Below, in pieces: positions 21,756 through 31,700 of a stretch of 64,000 nucleotides of DNA. Every line of letters begins with the position of its first letter. The stretch's first letter is position 1. The translations under genes were made by a program, and so were the position numbers. The DNA lies in NCBI GenBank assembly GCA_028751875.1, contig CM054140.1, positions 57,272,826 to 57,336,825 on the forward strand, in the 5' to 3' direction. The notes beneath the pieces were generated by a model. The model was not told the origin of the DNA and ran no database searches. It was given only the letters and a program-made list of their open reading frames with translations. Origin of the DNA: Rapana venosa (taxonomy: Eukaryota; Mollusca; Gastropoda; Neogastropoda; Muricidae).

Positions 21756-22932
21756 ACACATGTCAACTTTTGTTTTTCATTACAAATTTACAAGCTTTAA
21801 ACAAAAAAACAAAACAAGATTACCATCATCATCTCATTCTTAAAAACTCAACCCATAGAGGCTGAACTGTTTGAGTGTTTCCTTTTATTTTTTTATTTTG
21901 TGTGTGTGAGAAATTGTTTTACAGATTTTGGCAATGTTGAATCTAAGAGTAAGAGTTCCTGACCAATGAAAAAACACAAAGTGAACAATGAAGAAGAGAA
22001 GTGGTATGGGAACATCTCACAAACATCTGGACTTGCCACAATTGTCATACAGGGAATAGCAGTAAGTTCATAGAAAGAAACATAAACAATGAAGCTGACA
22101 GAGAAAACAATGAGAGGGCATCATCAGAGAGTGGACTGGCCTTCAGTGGAACAACATACTATGGAGAGCAGAGAACCCTGAGAAAAGCAGGAAGCTGGTT
22201 GCAACATCAGTAGTGCCTCGAGGGTCTACTACTGTACTAAAGTAGACTACAGGACTGGTGAAAATGAAATAGATCTAAAAATGTTACTTTTGGATCTAAC
22301 CAGCAAAACATGAATATACTCTATATGTATACTGAATTATACAGCTATTTTAATACTGCAACTTTTCTTATTTTAAGGAGAGGTTGTTCTTTTATGGTAC
22401 ACTACCACTGTACCAGGCTCAGCCAACAAATCAATGTCAGCCAACTTCTACTACTCCACTACACTGTCCGAGTGTCTCATAGTCTACAGAGACAACCAGC
22501 ATACATGCACAAATAATATTATTAATAGTATGTGTGCGCACACATACACACAATCACGCACACACAAGAGTACTGTGAAAGTGGTATGGGAATTCAGTCT
22601 TAAGAACACCTTTTACAATTTGACAGAGAGAGGGAGAGGGGGGGGGGGGGGGGGGGTCCTGAGTTTTTTGTTTTGGGATTGGTTTGTTTTTTCTTGGGGG
22701 GTGGGGGAAGAGACGGTGGTGATTAACAGCCCACAATATCATTATCATAATAATGATATAAGACCCACACCATGCATTCTGGCAAGTCACACCTTGCAAA
22801 TTCCTACTATTAGTAGAAGTTACTATTATTAGTAGGAGTTACTATTATTAGTACTAGGCTTACTACAAGTACAAGCCAATTAGTTATTACTGTACTACTA
22901 GTCACAGTCTAGTACTGTAGTAGCACCCTGCA

Positions 22933-22968
<36 letters not shown>

Positions 22969-24014
22969 CCTATCTAAGCCTAGGCTAATGATACTGGGTT
23001 TTTCCCTTTCACTGCTTGGGTCTACAGAGTACAGATCTTTCCATCAGTAGCCTATGAGTATACGATTCAATAGAGAAACTGAAACAACCTTCACACTGGA
23101 TATCACTTGTGGACTGGAGAATCCCCCAAAGCAACAGCACTGCAGCAGTTCTTTTATATATTTATTTATTCTTTTATATCGAGGATAATGGAGTATGCTT
23201 TTTCACATCTAGTCCCCATGTGTATGCGGTTTTGTAAATTTTGTCATCTTCCCACTGGCACACAATGGCCTACTCATACAAAAATTGGAACAGGATTTAA
23301 TGTGTGCACAAGATGTTCTGCATTAGTTTGCACATGGGCCTGTTCGAACTCAGTCTCATTGGGAAGGACTTTGACATTCAGTTTTTGTCAAACTGGGAAG
23401 AAAGGGCCAGGCTGGAATGGAACCCACAACATCACCGTTTACTTGTTCAAAGTTGGCAGGTGAACTTGTCTTAACCATCCTGCCACCTTCCTTCCTTCAA
23501 GGAAAATCTGTCGATCATTCAGCACAACACTCTACAGTTCTACCCTATTCGAAGTGTTGACTTCGTACTATACTTGTAACTACTAGGCTTAGGTTATATT
23601 ACTTTTTAAAAAATTAGTTAAATATTACTAGTACAAGTTATCGTACTAGTAAAGTTTTCTCACAACCGTTGCCACCCCTCAAAACACCTGCAGTTCAAGG
23701 AAAATCTGTCCATCATTGAGCACTAGCTCTATACAGTTCTACCCTATTCGTAGACTTCGTAAGTATGCTACAGTACTAGCCCTACAACTTCACAAGATAG
23801 CCTAATCGAACGTTCTAGAAACGTTTTCTCACCAATATTCGATAGCCAGGGAGAATCTTTTAGTGCTGTTCCTGTCAGCTGTGCTGACTTCGTTTTCCTC
23901 CTCCTCCGACTGCAACAGACTGCTGTCGAGTTTTGCCTGCTTGGGTCGCTCGTTACCGACGGCATGAGAATCCTGTCCAACAGTTTTCCTGGATCGTTTG
24001 CGTCTAGTCGCCAT
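18138..24014 (-). CDS. SELENOH: Selenoprotein H, complete three-exon gene with UGA selenocysteine codon
   Basis: Selenoprotein H is a small nuclear, thioredoxin-fold selenoprotein with a CxxU redox motif linked to redox sensing and genome maintenance. Exons 23833-24014, 19703-19851 and 18138-18241 join to 435 bases, 144 residues plus stop, against about 122 in human. The N-terminus MATRRKRSRKTV is basic like the AT-hook-type start of the family. The junction of exons 1 and 2 gives IEYCKSU, where U is a TGA at 19844-19842, matching the family's EHCTSU. Then follow VFRRHAEMLAAIL, KPPRRGSFEVTV, and in exon 3 VLVWTGLKKGPPRKLKFP and VVIEEIQTLLK, all aligning with family blocks. A standard gene finder would stop at the TGA. 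The SECIS element was not found. Intron 2 carries a SINE with a nested LINE and another LINE fragment. Confidence 0.95.
18292..19112 (-). mobile_element. SINE A interrupted by a nested LINE (SELENOH intron 2)
   Basis: The two halves are 18292-18383 (tail side) and 18839-19112 (body and head, ending GGCTACCCCAACCCC). The SINE is flanked by GCTT (18288-18291 and 19113-19116). The SELENOH duplicate at 52.7 kb lacks the SINE at the matching spot (CAGGCTGCTTAGGCTG at about 52691-52706), so it inserted after the duplication. Confidence 0.88.
18384..18838 (-). mobile_element. LINE family T copy nested in the SINE, with 9-bp target duplication
   Basis: The insert is flanked by CGTGTGTAT at 18375-18383 and 18839-18847. 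On the minus strand it encodes LLYGSECWRMTEVDLTKLRS, GTIITRRRWKWIGHILRRDP and GRRKKGRPKAMLRR, nearly identical to the copy at 13834 but longer at the 5' side. It ends in (TGA)n next to the target site. Confidence 0.93.
19180..19310. repeat. G/T-rich tract
   Basis: Low-complexity TTTTGGGGGG sequence in SELENOH intron 2. It makes the Pro/Lys-rich minus frame at 18972-19310, which is not a gene. Confidence 0.8.
19703..19851 (-). CDS. SELENOH: SELENOH exon 2 with selenocysteine codon
   Basis: The acceptor TGATTTTCAG ends at 19852. The exon starts C AAA TCC TGA, giving Cys-Lys-Ser-Sec, and continues LVFRRHAEML, FGDIKIAMNVKPPRRGSFEV and KLSEEDK. It ends with one base (G) before a GTAGGG donor at 19702. 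The RRGSFEV block is diagnostic for selenoprotein H. Confidence 0.94.
19842..19844 (-). other. Predicted selenocysteine codon (TGA)
   Basis: In-frame TGA in exon 2 of SELENOH, at the U position of CKSU, with conserved coding sequence on both sides and correct phase to exon 3. It aligns exactly with the Sec of vertebrate selenoprotein H. Confidence 0.92.
19930..20580 (-). mobile_element. LINE family V, C-terminal RT fragment (SELENOH intron 1)
   Basis: On the minus strand the pieces KIEVVDEFCYLG, ARTRIASAWKKW-like sequence, LIYKACIRPVLLYGSETW and, after a frameshift, INRLRWFGHIQWK and RSKGRPSKTW are seen. These are typical of the thumb and C-terminal part of a non-LTR reverse transcriptase. 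The 3' end carries an (AAG)n tail (plus strand CTTCTTCTTCC near 19930). Catalytic motifs are missing. Confidence 0.85.
20580..20790. repeat. Short direct repeats around TTGTCATGATTTTGCTGAAA
   Basis: Four spaced copies of a GCTGAAATCACACCACA word occur (about 20606, 20658, 20746 and, weaker, 21146). The same word starts near SELENOH exon 2 (about 19910), so the array may have grown from intron sequence beside that exon. Confidence 0.55.
20845..21080 (+). repeat. Dispersed repeat E, copy 1
   Basis: CTGACAAGTCAGGCCCAGCA, GGAGAATGGACCAAAAAGGC and GGAATTCCTGGCACAGAATT match 35880-36085 and 58010-58145. It is an A/G-rich family usually ending in a CAGAATTTCCAGAAG word. Confidence 0.65.
21238..21295. 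repeat. (GT)n microsatellite
   Basis: Interrupted GT repeat. Confidence 0.9.
21386..21482. repeat. (GA)n microsatellite followed by (GT)n
   Basis: Long GA repeat interrupted by GGAGG and ATGAG, then GT repeat. It makes Leu/Ser-rich frames on the minus strand. Confidence 0.95.
21698..21753. repeat. Poly(T) then poly(G) tract
   Basis: About 22 T followed directly by about 30 G, in SELENOH intron 1. Confidence 0.95.
21990..22980. repeat. SELENOH intron 1 sequence duplicated at 53.5-54.4 kb
   Basis: Blocks such as CAGCCAACAAATCAATGTCA (22421) and GTGAAAGTGGTATGGGAATT (22575) have counterparts near 53570 and 53658 in the same order. A poly(G) run is at about 22637-22656 and about 32 C at 22935-22966. 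No exon found here. Confidence 0.6.
23166..23488 (-). mobile_element. SINE A, degenerate (SELENOH intron 1)
   Basis: Reversed tail CTTTTATATCGAGGATAATG, then TTGTCATCTTCCCACTGGCA and TACAAAAATTGGAACAGGAT. The head side (about 23400-23488) has decayed, with TTAACCATCCTGCCACC in place of the reversed A box. Confidence 0.8.
23833..24014 (-). CDS. SELENOH: SELENOH exon 1
   Basis: The ATG is at 24014-24012 in the context AAAATATGGCG. The exon encodes MATRRKRSRK, an acidic EEEENEV segment and FSLAIEY, and ends in TG before the donor GTGAGAAAAC at 23832. The split codon TG plus C from exon 2 gives the resolving Cys of the CxxU motif. Confidence 0.93.
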
Positions 24015-24439
24015 ATTTTCCCGCGGTTCGCTAGGCCTAGGATGAGATCATGTCCGTTTACTCTCCGGTTCTTCCCAATCCATCTCATCGTTTCCTCCCT
24101 TTCCACGAAGGACAGCGAAACGAAACGCTTCCTTTAGGCTACATCGGAGACATACTGGTCAACGATTATTTATTATTTTAAGGGTCATGATTATCTTTAC
24201 TACCGATCCACACCCCCCCCCAAAAAAAAATAATAATAATAAAAACAATTCCACGACCGTCTATTCCTTCCGTCTATGGGTTTGCAAAAATAATTAATTT
24301 TATCCCGTTACTTTCTCTCCCCGAAAATTAATACTTGTTTCAGTTTGGATATCCGTATCAGTCAGTAGTAGCCATTCTGATTAAGAAGACGTTTCCTTAC
24401 CCCAACAAACTGTGACAATGAATAACAACAACACTGAAC

Positions 24440-24447
24440 TCCATCTC

Positions 24448-24482
<35 letters not shown>

Positions 24483-24540
24483 GTTTTTTTTGCTAAACGC
24501 TGGCACACACACACACACACACACGCCAGAGAGAGAGATT
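24440..24540. repeat. (GA)n and (CA)n microsatellites
   Basis: GA repeats at 24450-24480, CA at 24504-24525 and another GA run at 24529-24540, upstream of SELENOH. Confidence 0.9.
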
Positions 24541-24561
24541 TGTTTATTTATTTATTTATTT

Positions 24562-24805
24562 TATTTATTCTTTTATATCGAGGATAATGGAATAAGCACT
24601 CGTGTGCTTTTTTTTTTTTTACATCCAGTCCCTGTGTGTATACGGTTTTGTCAGTTCTGTCATCTGTTCCCACTGGCACACAATGGCCTACTCTTACGAA
24701 AAGCGGAACAGGATTTAACGCGTGCGCAAGATGTTCTGCATGCGTTCGCACACGAGGCCTCGGTTTATAGTCTCATCCGAAGGACTTCGGTCTCATCCGA
24801 AAGAC
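24562..24805 (-). mobile_element. SINE A, head missing
   Basis: TTCTTTTATATCGAGGATAA through TTACGAAAAGCGGAACAGGA to GTCTCATCCGAAGGACTTCG, then an internal repeat of GGTCTCATCCGAAAGACT. A GA microsatellite replaces the head. Confidence 0.87.
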
Positions 24806-24809
24806 TCTG

Positions 24810-25233
24810 TGAGAGAGAGAGAGAGAGAGAGATTTAGCTAAACGCTGGCAAATCGTATGCACACACACACACGCGCGCGCGCGCGCGCCAGAGAGAGAGA
24901 GAGAGAGATTCCTTGGCAGGCAGATGATTGTGATATACCTCGTTTCTATTTGAAAGTCACAGTCTCTAAATCGTATATAACTCCGCTGGGGCTCTAATAC
25001 AATCAACACACAAGGGAGGGGGGGGGGGGGGGGGTTGGAGAGAGAGAAAGAGATGTGTGTGTGCACGTGCATACTTGCATGCGTCTGCAAGTGTGCGCTC
25101 CAATTCTTGCGTATGTGTCACCATGCATCTATGTGTGTGCGTTTGTACGTGTGTGCATGAGCGCCCTTGCGTTTCTACATTTCGTGTGTGTGTTTGTGTG
25201 AGTGAGTGTGTGAGAGAGACAGAGACAGTCACA

Positions 25234-25283
<50 letters not shown>

Positions 25284-25330
25284 CATGTGTCTTTGCAGGC
25301 GTCTTTTTTGATTAAATATTCAGTATGTGT
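24810..25330. repeat. Composite (GA)n, (CA)n, (GC)n, poly(G) and (GT)n tract
   Basis: About 500 bases dominated by simple repeats, including 24812-24832 GA, 24861-24880 CA/GC, 24890-24908 GA, poly(G) near 25018-25034 and GT at 25237-25275. All open frames here are artefacts. Confidence 0.9.
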
Positions 25331-25479
25331 GCGCGTGTATAAGAGAAGGGGAGGAGGGGGGAATAACAGTTAAAAGCAAATGTGTGTACATACATGTATG
25401 CGCGTTTGGGGGATGGGGGAGGGTTCGTAAAAATTCCAACTACAGTGCAAGTACATGCTGATGGGGGGTAGCAACTCAA

Positions 25480-26235
25480 AAGCAACAAGATGTCCATCCC
25501 AATTGGGAACATGAGTGGCCCTGAAAAGGACCTTTGAAAACAAAGGGGCTGCCATTAGGGCCTACTGCAGCTTGGCCATCGGAAGTCAGACAGGTGGTGG
25601 TGGTGGTGGTGGTGAAGGTGGGGGCCAAGGATGCTGATCCTCGCTCAGTCATAAGCGACGGAGCTCGTTGACCAGCAGCCCTTCCCCAGGCTGCTCTCTG
25701 TCCAAACACAACGCGCCAAACGCCTTGACCAGGGCACTCTCTGACTCGGCTTGGCTAGCTGGACTGGAGCCCGACAGTCGCCCTGGCAGAAGACTGTGGA
25801 GCAGTAGAGTCTGTGTTGTTGGCCTCTCTTACCAGAGCCTGCAGCTCATCAAAGACGGTTCGTGGAGGCGGGGGAACAGACCAGGGGAGAAGAGGAAGCT
25901 CCGTAGTAATCATTGTGACAAACTGCCTGCTCGAGCTTAGAGGCCGTGGTGGAAACGTCACTCCGTCACCCATCTCGTCCAGCCTAGAGGCCTGTAGTGT
26001 ATAGGGCTGCGTTCTCTTGCTAGACCTAGGGGTCCCACGGTTGCTGCTCCTTGCTGTTCCCGACTCCTTGGGCCTAAAGGCAGTCCATTAGGCCTAGAAG
26101 ACATGATGATGATTTAGACTGATTTAGATTTCCAAGTGAAGTCCAGATACGACTGACAGAGGTAGACCTCACACTGATCCTATTTATACTCTTTCACCGA
26201 ACTGCAAAGACAGCAGAAGTCCTTGTTAGTCCTAA
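25480..26235 (-). repeat. MSS repeat family, copy on the minus strand, frame broken
   Basis: Reverse copy of 48810-49515. The minus strand shows TATAAATAGGATCAGTG, a CTCTGTCAGTCGTATCTGG initiator-like region, then ATGTCTTCTAGGCCTAATGG (start at about 26105). The frame shifts early and reaches TGA. Middle (CTGGTCTGTTCCCCCGCCTC) and end (GTAGGCCCTAATGGCAGCCC) blocks are present. It keeps a CCACC run and continues past the point where the 48.9 kb copy is interrupted. Function unknown. Confidence 0.75.
26195..26215 (-). promoter_or_regulatory. TATA box of the MSS repeat copy
   Basis: TATAAATAGG on the minus strand, with a TCAGTC initiator-like motif about 34 bases downstream and the MSS ATG after that. 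The spacing fits a polymerase II core promoter. Confidence 0.5.
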
Positions 26236-27300
26236 GTAAAATCTCAACCCTAGTTGCCAACACATTTATCAACAAACACATTCATTTCCTAATCATAAAC
26301 AATATCAAAGGCTTCAGAAATAATACTATTGTTCAATTACCATTCTCATGTTAAGTTTATAGGAAATGTCTTTGAAGCAATTTTTTTAACAAAATCTAGA
26401 ACAAAATGGCGACAATCGGTCCTGATTTTAACTCCCTGCATTTTCGAGGCATACAAATGAAATGGTAAAAACAAAAAGCAAGCAAAAGAAAACATACACC
26501 TAATATAATGATGCCACTAAATGTGTTGATTTGGGAGCACCATAACACAGGAAAATGTCAGATATTTTGTTTGGATGGTTTTTGGAAGTTGGAATCTTTG
26601 TCCAAAACTAATTTGACCAGATGTCCGTTTATTGCCGTGATATGAAACTACACACCTGCATAAAGACCTCATCATCAAAAGTATGACCATGCATTGTCAT
26701 ATATAACCTTAAACAATGCAAGCTGTGACAAGGCGTTTATTCCAGTCTTTTTTTGTGGACTTTGAAAATGAAGGTAAGCAACCAGTCGCCAATCGATGGA
26801 AATACATGGTAACTTTCTTCAGTCATAACCGTTTTCCTTGTACGTCATTAAGATCAAGAATGCCTGTATCTAGATGGCAAAGAATTGTTTGTTCTAGGTA
26901 GTGTGTTCTGTTTGTGTCTGAATGCTTGTGTATATTTGGAAATAAAAAGGGGCAAAGATGTTCTGAAAATAATATGGTTGAAAAACTCCAATATGGCGAC
27001 CAACAAAGCTCATCAAGATGACGACCACTGTGTGTGTGTGTGAAAGCAAATAGAATGGGGGAGGGGGGATATTGTTTATTCCTAACTTCTTTTTCTACAT
27101 TTCTTTATTTAAACGGCAAGATGTCCGGGCAGCAAAATGCTCCCCCATGGAAAAAGTGTACATGTGGTAATTCCTACTACAGGCATACTTTTTGAGTGCA
27201 CATACTGACTATAGCAATTATCCAAACATTTTGGTAACCCCCCACCGTGAAAAAAAAAAAAGGCAAAAACTGTTCGCATGTGGAAGGACATCTGAGCAGC
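26236..27300. other. Non-coding sequence, no feature seen
   Basis: AT-rich with a short (GT)n at 27029-27040. The frame at 26716-26901 has no supporting homology that I recognise. Confidence 0.45.
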
Positions 27301-27319
27301 AGGTGAAATCTACATCCTC

Positions 27320-27495
27320 GGATTTTTGTTTTGGAGTGGTGGTTTGTTTTGTTTGGTTTTGGGGTTTGTTTGTTGGTTGTGGGGGGGGGGGGGGGGGGGG
27401 GGGGGGGGTTGTTGTGTTGTTGTTTTTTTGGGGGGGCTTGTGTTTTTTTGTTTTTGCTGTTGGTGGGTGGTTTTTTTTTTTGGGGGGGGGCGGGT
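27320..27495. repeat. G/T-rich tract with 29-base poly(G)
   Basis: TTTTGGTTTTGG sequence around a poly(G) run at about 27380-27408 and shorter G runs at 27430 and 27481. It generates Gly/Phe/Val-rich frames on the plus strand and Pro/Lys-rich ones on the minus strand. Confidence 0.9.
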
Positions 27496-27654
27496 TTGGA
27501 GGGAGGGCAGCTCAGATTCACCAATGGTGACATTTTATGTGACATCTTTTTTTTTAAAAACAATTTAGGCAGCCACATTCCAACTTGGGGATGGTGTCTA
27601 AACACAACGTCTGTGTTCATACACGTTTAAAAAAAATAATTTTTTAAAAATAAA

Positions 27655-28005
27655 GTCATCCCTTGCCACCAGCAGAAAATGGCCTACTCTTCCAAAAAGT
27701 GAACCAGGTTTTTAACATAATGCAAGATAATAATAATAATAATAATAACAATAATAATAATGTATGGAATTTATATAGCGCTGAATCTTGTAAAGCAACA
27801 AATCAAAGATGTTCTGCATGCGTTTGTACTTGTGACATCAGTTTATAGACTCGCCCGAGGGACTTTTGGGGGGGAGTGGAGTCTGCGCTGATAATAATCT
27901 TAACTCCAGAGGGAAAAAATCCCTTAAAACAGGCACCTCTGTGATGGCTTGATCCTGGGCCATCAGATCACAAGTCCAACACTCTAACCACTAGGCCGTC
28001 CCTCC
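27655..28005 (-). mobile_element. SINE A, degenerate, split by a LINE 3' end
   Basis: The part CACCAGCAGAAAATGGCCTA with TTCCAAAAAGTGAACCAGG is separated by 27729-27808 from GATGTTCTGCATGCGTTTGT. The reversed head is CTAACCACTAGGCCGTCCC. Confidence 0.8.
27729..27808 (-). mobile_element. CR1/L2-like LINE 3' tip inserted in a SINE
   Basis: (AAT)n followed by TGTATGGAATTTATATAGCG and CTGAATCTTGTAAAGC matches the 3' end of the LINE at 12308. AAGAT is present on both sides (27724-27728 and about 27805-27809), a short target duplication. Confidence 0.75.
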
Positions 28006-28180
28006 CGCCCCCCCATCCTCAGATTACAATCAGCTCACTGGTCCCACACTCCAACCACCAAGCTATTCAAGACCTTCCATATCAGTGATACTTAGTAATT
28101 TAATCATGAAAATATTCCCCCAAATAGAGCCATATACGAAATGTATGTAAGTGTGTGTGTGCGTTTATTTTTATTTTTTT

Positions 28181-28516
28181 ATTTATTCTTTTATATGAAG
28201 GATAATGGAATAAGCACTCATGTGCTTTTTTACACCAGTCCCCGTGTGTATGCGGATTTGTAAATTCTGTCATCTGTTCCCACCGGCACACAATGGCCTA
28301 CTCTTACGAAAAGCGGAACAGGATTTAACATGTGCGCAAGGTGTTCTGCGTGCGTTCGCACACAGGGTCTCAGTTAATAGTCTCATCCGAAGGACCTTTG
28401 GGGAGAGTGGAGTCTGCACTGATGTTAACTCCAGGGGAAAATATCCCCTGAACGGGAATCAAACCCGGGTCGTCATTGTGAGCGCAATGTTCTGACCACT
28501 AGGCTATCCCGTCCCC
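28181..28516 (-). mobile_element. SINE A, full length
   Basis: TTATTCTTTTATATGAAGGA to AGGCTATCCCGTCCCC. The reverse B box is slightly changed (GAATCAAACCC). Confidence 0.92.
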
Positions 28517-28639
28517 TGTGCGCGCGTGTGTGTGTGTGAGTGTGCGTGCATGCGTCTATGTATGTGTGTCTTGTGTCTGCATCTGAGTGTGTCTGTGTAC
28601 ATTGTATGCTGACACTGATAATCATTAGTGCCAACTTCA

Positions 28640-29060
28640 AATCAAAAGAATATATGCTAAATCAAAGACATCTTCAGAAGATTGAGAAGTTTTATTCAGT
28701 ACAATAACTTGAATTTATACTCATAAAAGAATTAAAAAAATTTACCAAAAGATTTGTACAAGTTTGGTATCTCTCTCCCGTTTATGAGGAAAATGCCCCT
28801 GTTCCTGTTTATGAATAAAACCCCCAAAACATTTAAGCGTTTCTTAAAAATCTGTCTGACAACAACGTAAAACTGAAAGGCAAGTTTTGTTAAGTACTAT
28901 AATTTTGTTGTTTAACTTTCTCAGTTTCTTTTTTTTTAAGGGTTTTTTTTGAGTGTTTTTTTTCCCAACTTAGAAGAGTAATTGAAATCTTAAGGCATAA
29001 ACTCATTCATCTATTAAACTGAGAGAGGAACCAAATTGTTTGCAAGGTCTCAAGGCCTAT
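28640..29060. other. Non-coding, AT-rich, no feature seen
   Basis: T-rich stretch near 28920-28965. No exon found. Confidence 0.45.
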
Positions 29061-29079
29061 ACCAGGTAGCCAGTCCATG

Positions 29080-29960
29080 TATGACTACAGCTAAGCCTTG
29101 GGAGAGAAAGGTCCAATGCAGATTATGATGTTTTCAAGATTCAAAATTAAATTCCTGTCACCTCTTGAGGAGTACAGCCGATTAACAAATCAAGAAACTA
29201 AACCTGGAGAACAGTCCCAATTACAATTCACTCCTAGAACTTACATCAATACCAACATGAAAAAAAAAATTCACCATCCAAAAAATAACTACCACTCAAG
29301 AAAGAATGTGATGAACAGTGTAATCAACAGGGTTTTGTTGGGGGGGTTTCTGGGAGAAAAAAGGCCATTTCACTTTTCTGATTGTGATTTGACTACACAT
29401 TTAACGGCAGCATAACACATTTTTGCTCACATGATAGACAACAGAGGCTGTTGTCCGAGCGTTTGACAACGAAGAAGAAATATGGATGGAAAAAAAAGAG
29501 CTTTAATTCTGAAACAATTTTAAATCATTGAAAGGCACCATGTTTGATGAAACACTAGTAAATCTCATTCTGACTGTGACATCAGAATCTTTTTCAAACA
29601 TATTTTCTTTCCCCACGGACTACAGCTAAGCCTTTGGAGAGAAAGGTCCAATGCAGATTATGATATTTTAAAGATTAAAGATTAAATTCCTGTCACCCCT
29701 TTGTGAAGTACAGCAGATTAACAAATTAACACACTTTCACTCATATCAATATGATGTTGAATACAACAGTGGTTACTGTCCGAGGTTCCATGATAAAGAA
29801 GAAGAATAAACATGGATAGGGAAAAAAAAGAATGCTTTAAAAATTAATTCTAGAACAATGTTAAATCATTGAATGCTACCATTTTTGATGAAATACTGGC
29901 TAATCTTATGCATTTTGACTGTGACATCAGAATTTCATAGCACCCTGAGGTCACCCGGTA
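29080..29960. repeat. Imperfect tandem duplication, about 540 bases apart
   Basis: GAGAGAAAGGTCCAATGCAG and AAATTCCTGTCACC occur at about 29101 and again at 29636. A second block (AAATCATTGAAAGGCACCA with TGACTGTGACATCAGAAT) occurs at about 29523-29587 and again near 29865-29932. Confidence 0.75.
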
Positions 29961-31440
29961 CAATCATCACACAATTCAGGACTGTCAAGGGAGGTAATTT
30001 TTACAACTTTTTATAGTCACTACACACACAAAAAGATTAAATATATTTATACTAGCTTTTACTGCAAGAAATGTTATTTCCTGCATTCTGCATTAAATAA
30101 AGTACACACTGGGCCAGGCAATTTTTGCATTCATGCAGTTGTTTAAAATATATATATATATATTCACGATACCTCATCATTTTTTGCTATGGGTATGGCA
30201 ATCACATCTCTTCTACTAAACTAGTATACAACAGCTCGTAGGCCATCTGCCCCATCTGCTCGATCAGTCTTAACAATATTCTGATGGAAAAAGACTTTAA
30301 ATCTGCTCCATAGGCGTCCAATCCTCTGTCAGTACACATCCCAACCAAAGCCCATAACAAAATTTATTAAGCTAACTTTGAAAATTCATAATTTGCTAAA
30401 ACCTTACTGATTTGGACACAGTAAAGTGCAAACAACATGGCGGCACCTTGTAAAGCAGCAACTCTCTGGAGAATTTTGTTTATGTAAACAACAATGGCAG
30501 CACCCATAGTAAGCACACGTGTGAGGGCGTTTTGGGGCGTTTTGGCTGCACACCGGTATTAATTTGGGGGTCATAAATGGTTGTTTCATGTCATAGCTAA
30601 ATCTCTGGGCTGGCTGTGTTCAGGAAAAGGAGCACTTCACAATGCTTTGAGTTTTGTTTCGTAAATTTCCATTCAGACGCTGTTTCAGTCGTGGAAGACT
30701 TCTTGTCCCAAATCCTTCAGAAGCAGTTAGGCTTGTTGCACAGTTATTTCTGCTAAGAACTTTGCCTTTTTTCCCCCTGGTTAAGAGGTATTTTGAGGCA
30801 TTTAATGATTATTCATAAAGTGAACTGGACCTCTGTAAAGGCCTTTCATTACAAGATAGATGGTTTGGAGGAACCAAAAATATTTTTGGAGAGGAAGATG
30901 GAATAATTCAGTAGTCTGATACTACTTACAGCTTTATTTCTGGACTTTTGAAGTATTTCATACATGGGAAAAATTCACGCAAGACGCCAATGTGAGAGAC
31001 ACCTGTGCCTTACTTTAATTCATTTAAAACTCTTGACATCACTAGACTCAGAAAGCAAAGTTCACCGGCTTCAGTTTTCTTTCAATCTTCTTTCTTTGAC
31101 AGAAGAAATTATAGACACTAAAATGTTACTCCGATAAAATAGAATACATCTTAGATTAAAACAAACAACAAAAAACCAACAAAGGATATGAAATAATCAA
31201 AAATATGCAAACTGTCACGGTTCACATACTTCTGCATGTAATTCTGTGCATATCTCCGTGCTAGTGTCTTTCTGTGTTTCCGTGTGCATTTTTCACGTAC
31301 GTGGTGAACTCCAGCTTAGTGGCATGCACATTCCCTTTTCTCTACAATTTTGCATGCAGGTTAGCTTCTCGTGAAGTTCCTGGTCATGAGTTAGGGTTTG
31401 GTTCATCAGCTGAGTAGCAACAGCTTTAAATAAAAAAAAT
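29961..31440. other. Non-coding sequence, no feature seen
   Basis: Unique-looking AT-rich DNA with an AATAAA at about 30095 and a short (AT)n at 30150-30163. It could be a long 3' untranslated region of an unseen gene, but nothing proves this. Confidence 0.4.
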
Positions 31441-31449
31441 TTAAATACA

Positions 31450-31700
31450 AAACAGGAGAAGGTGGAATACATGACAAAACAGGAGAAGGTGGAACAATGC
31501 ACTACAAAAAAGGAGGAGAAGGTGATATTGGAACAATACACTACAAAAGAGAAGGAGAAGGTGGAACAATACACGACAAAAGAGAAGAAGAAGGTGGAAC
31601 AATACACGACAAAACAGAAGGAGAAGGTGGAACAATACACGGCAAAAGAGAAGGAGAAGGTGATAATGGAACAATACAATACAAAAGACAAGACAAAGAA
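31450..31700 (+). repeat. 33-bp minisatellite
   Basis: Units such as GTGGAACAATACACGACAAA followed by AGAGAAGAAGAAG repeat about six times with variation. The period is a multiple of three, so the plus strand reads an open KVEQYTTKEKE 11-residue repeat (31462-31725) and the minus strand a Leu/Cys/Phe-rich one. No splice sites or start context support a gene. Confidence 0.85.

Noticed and set aside
27177..27630. 147-codon minus-strand Pro/Lys/Asn-rich frame and plus-strand Gly-rich frames
   Set aside because: They are translations of poly(G) and T/G-rich DNA.
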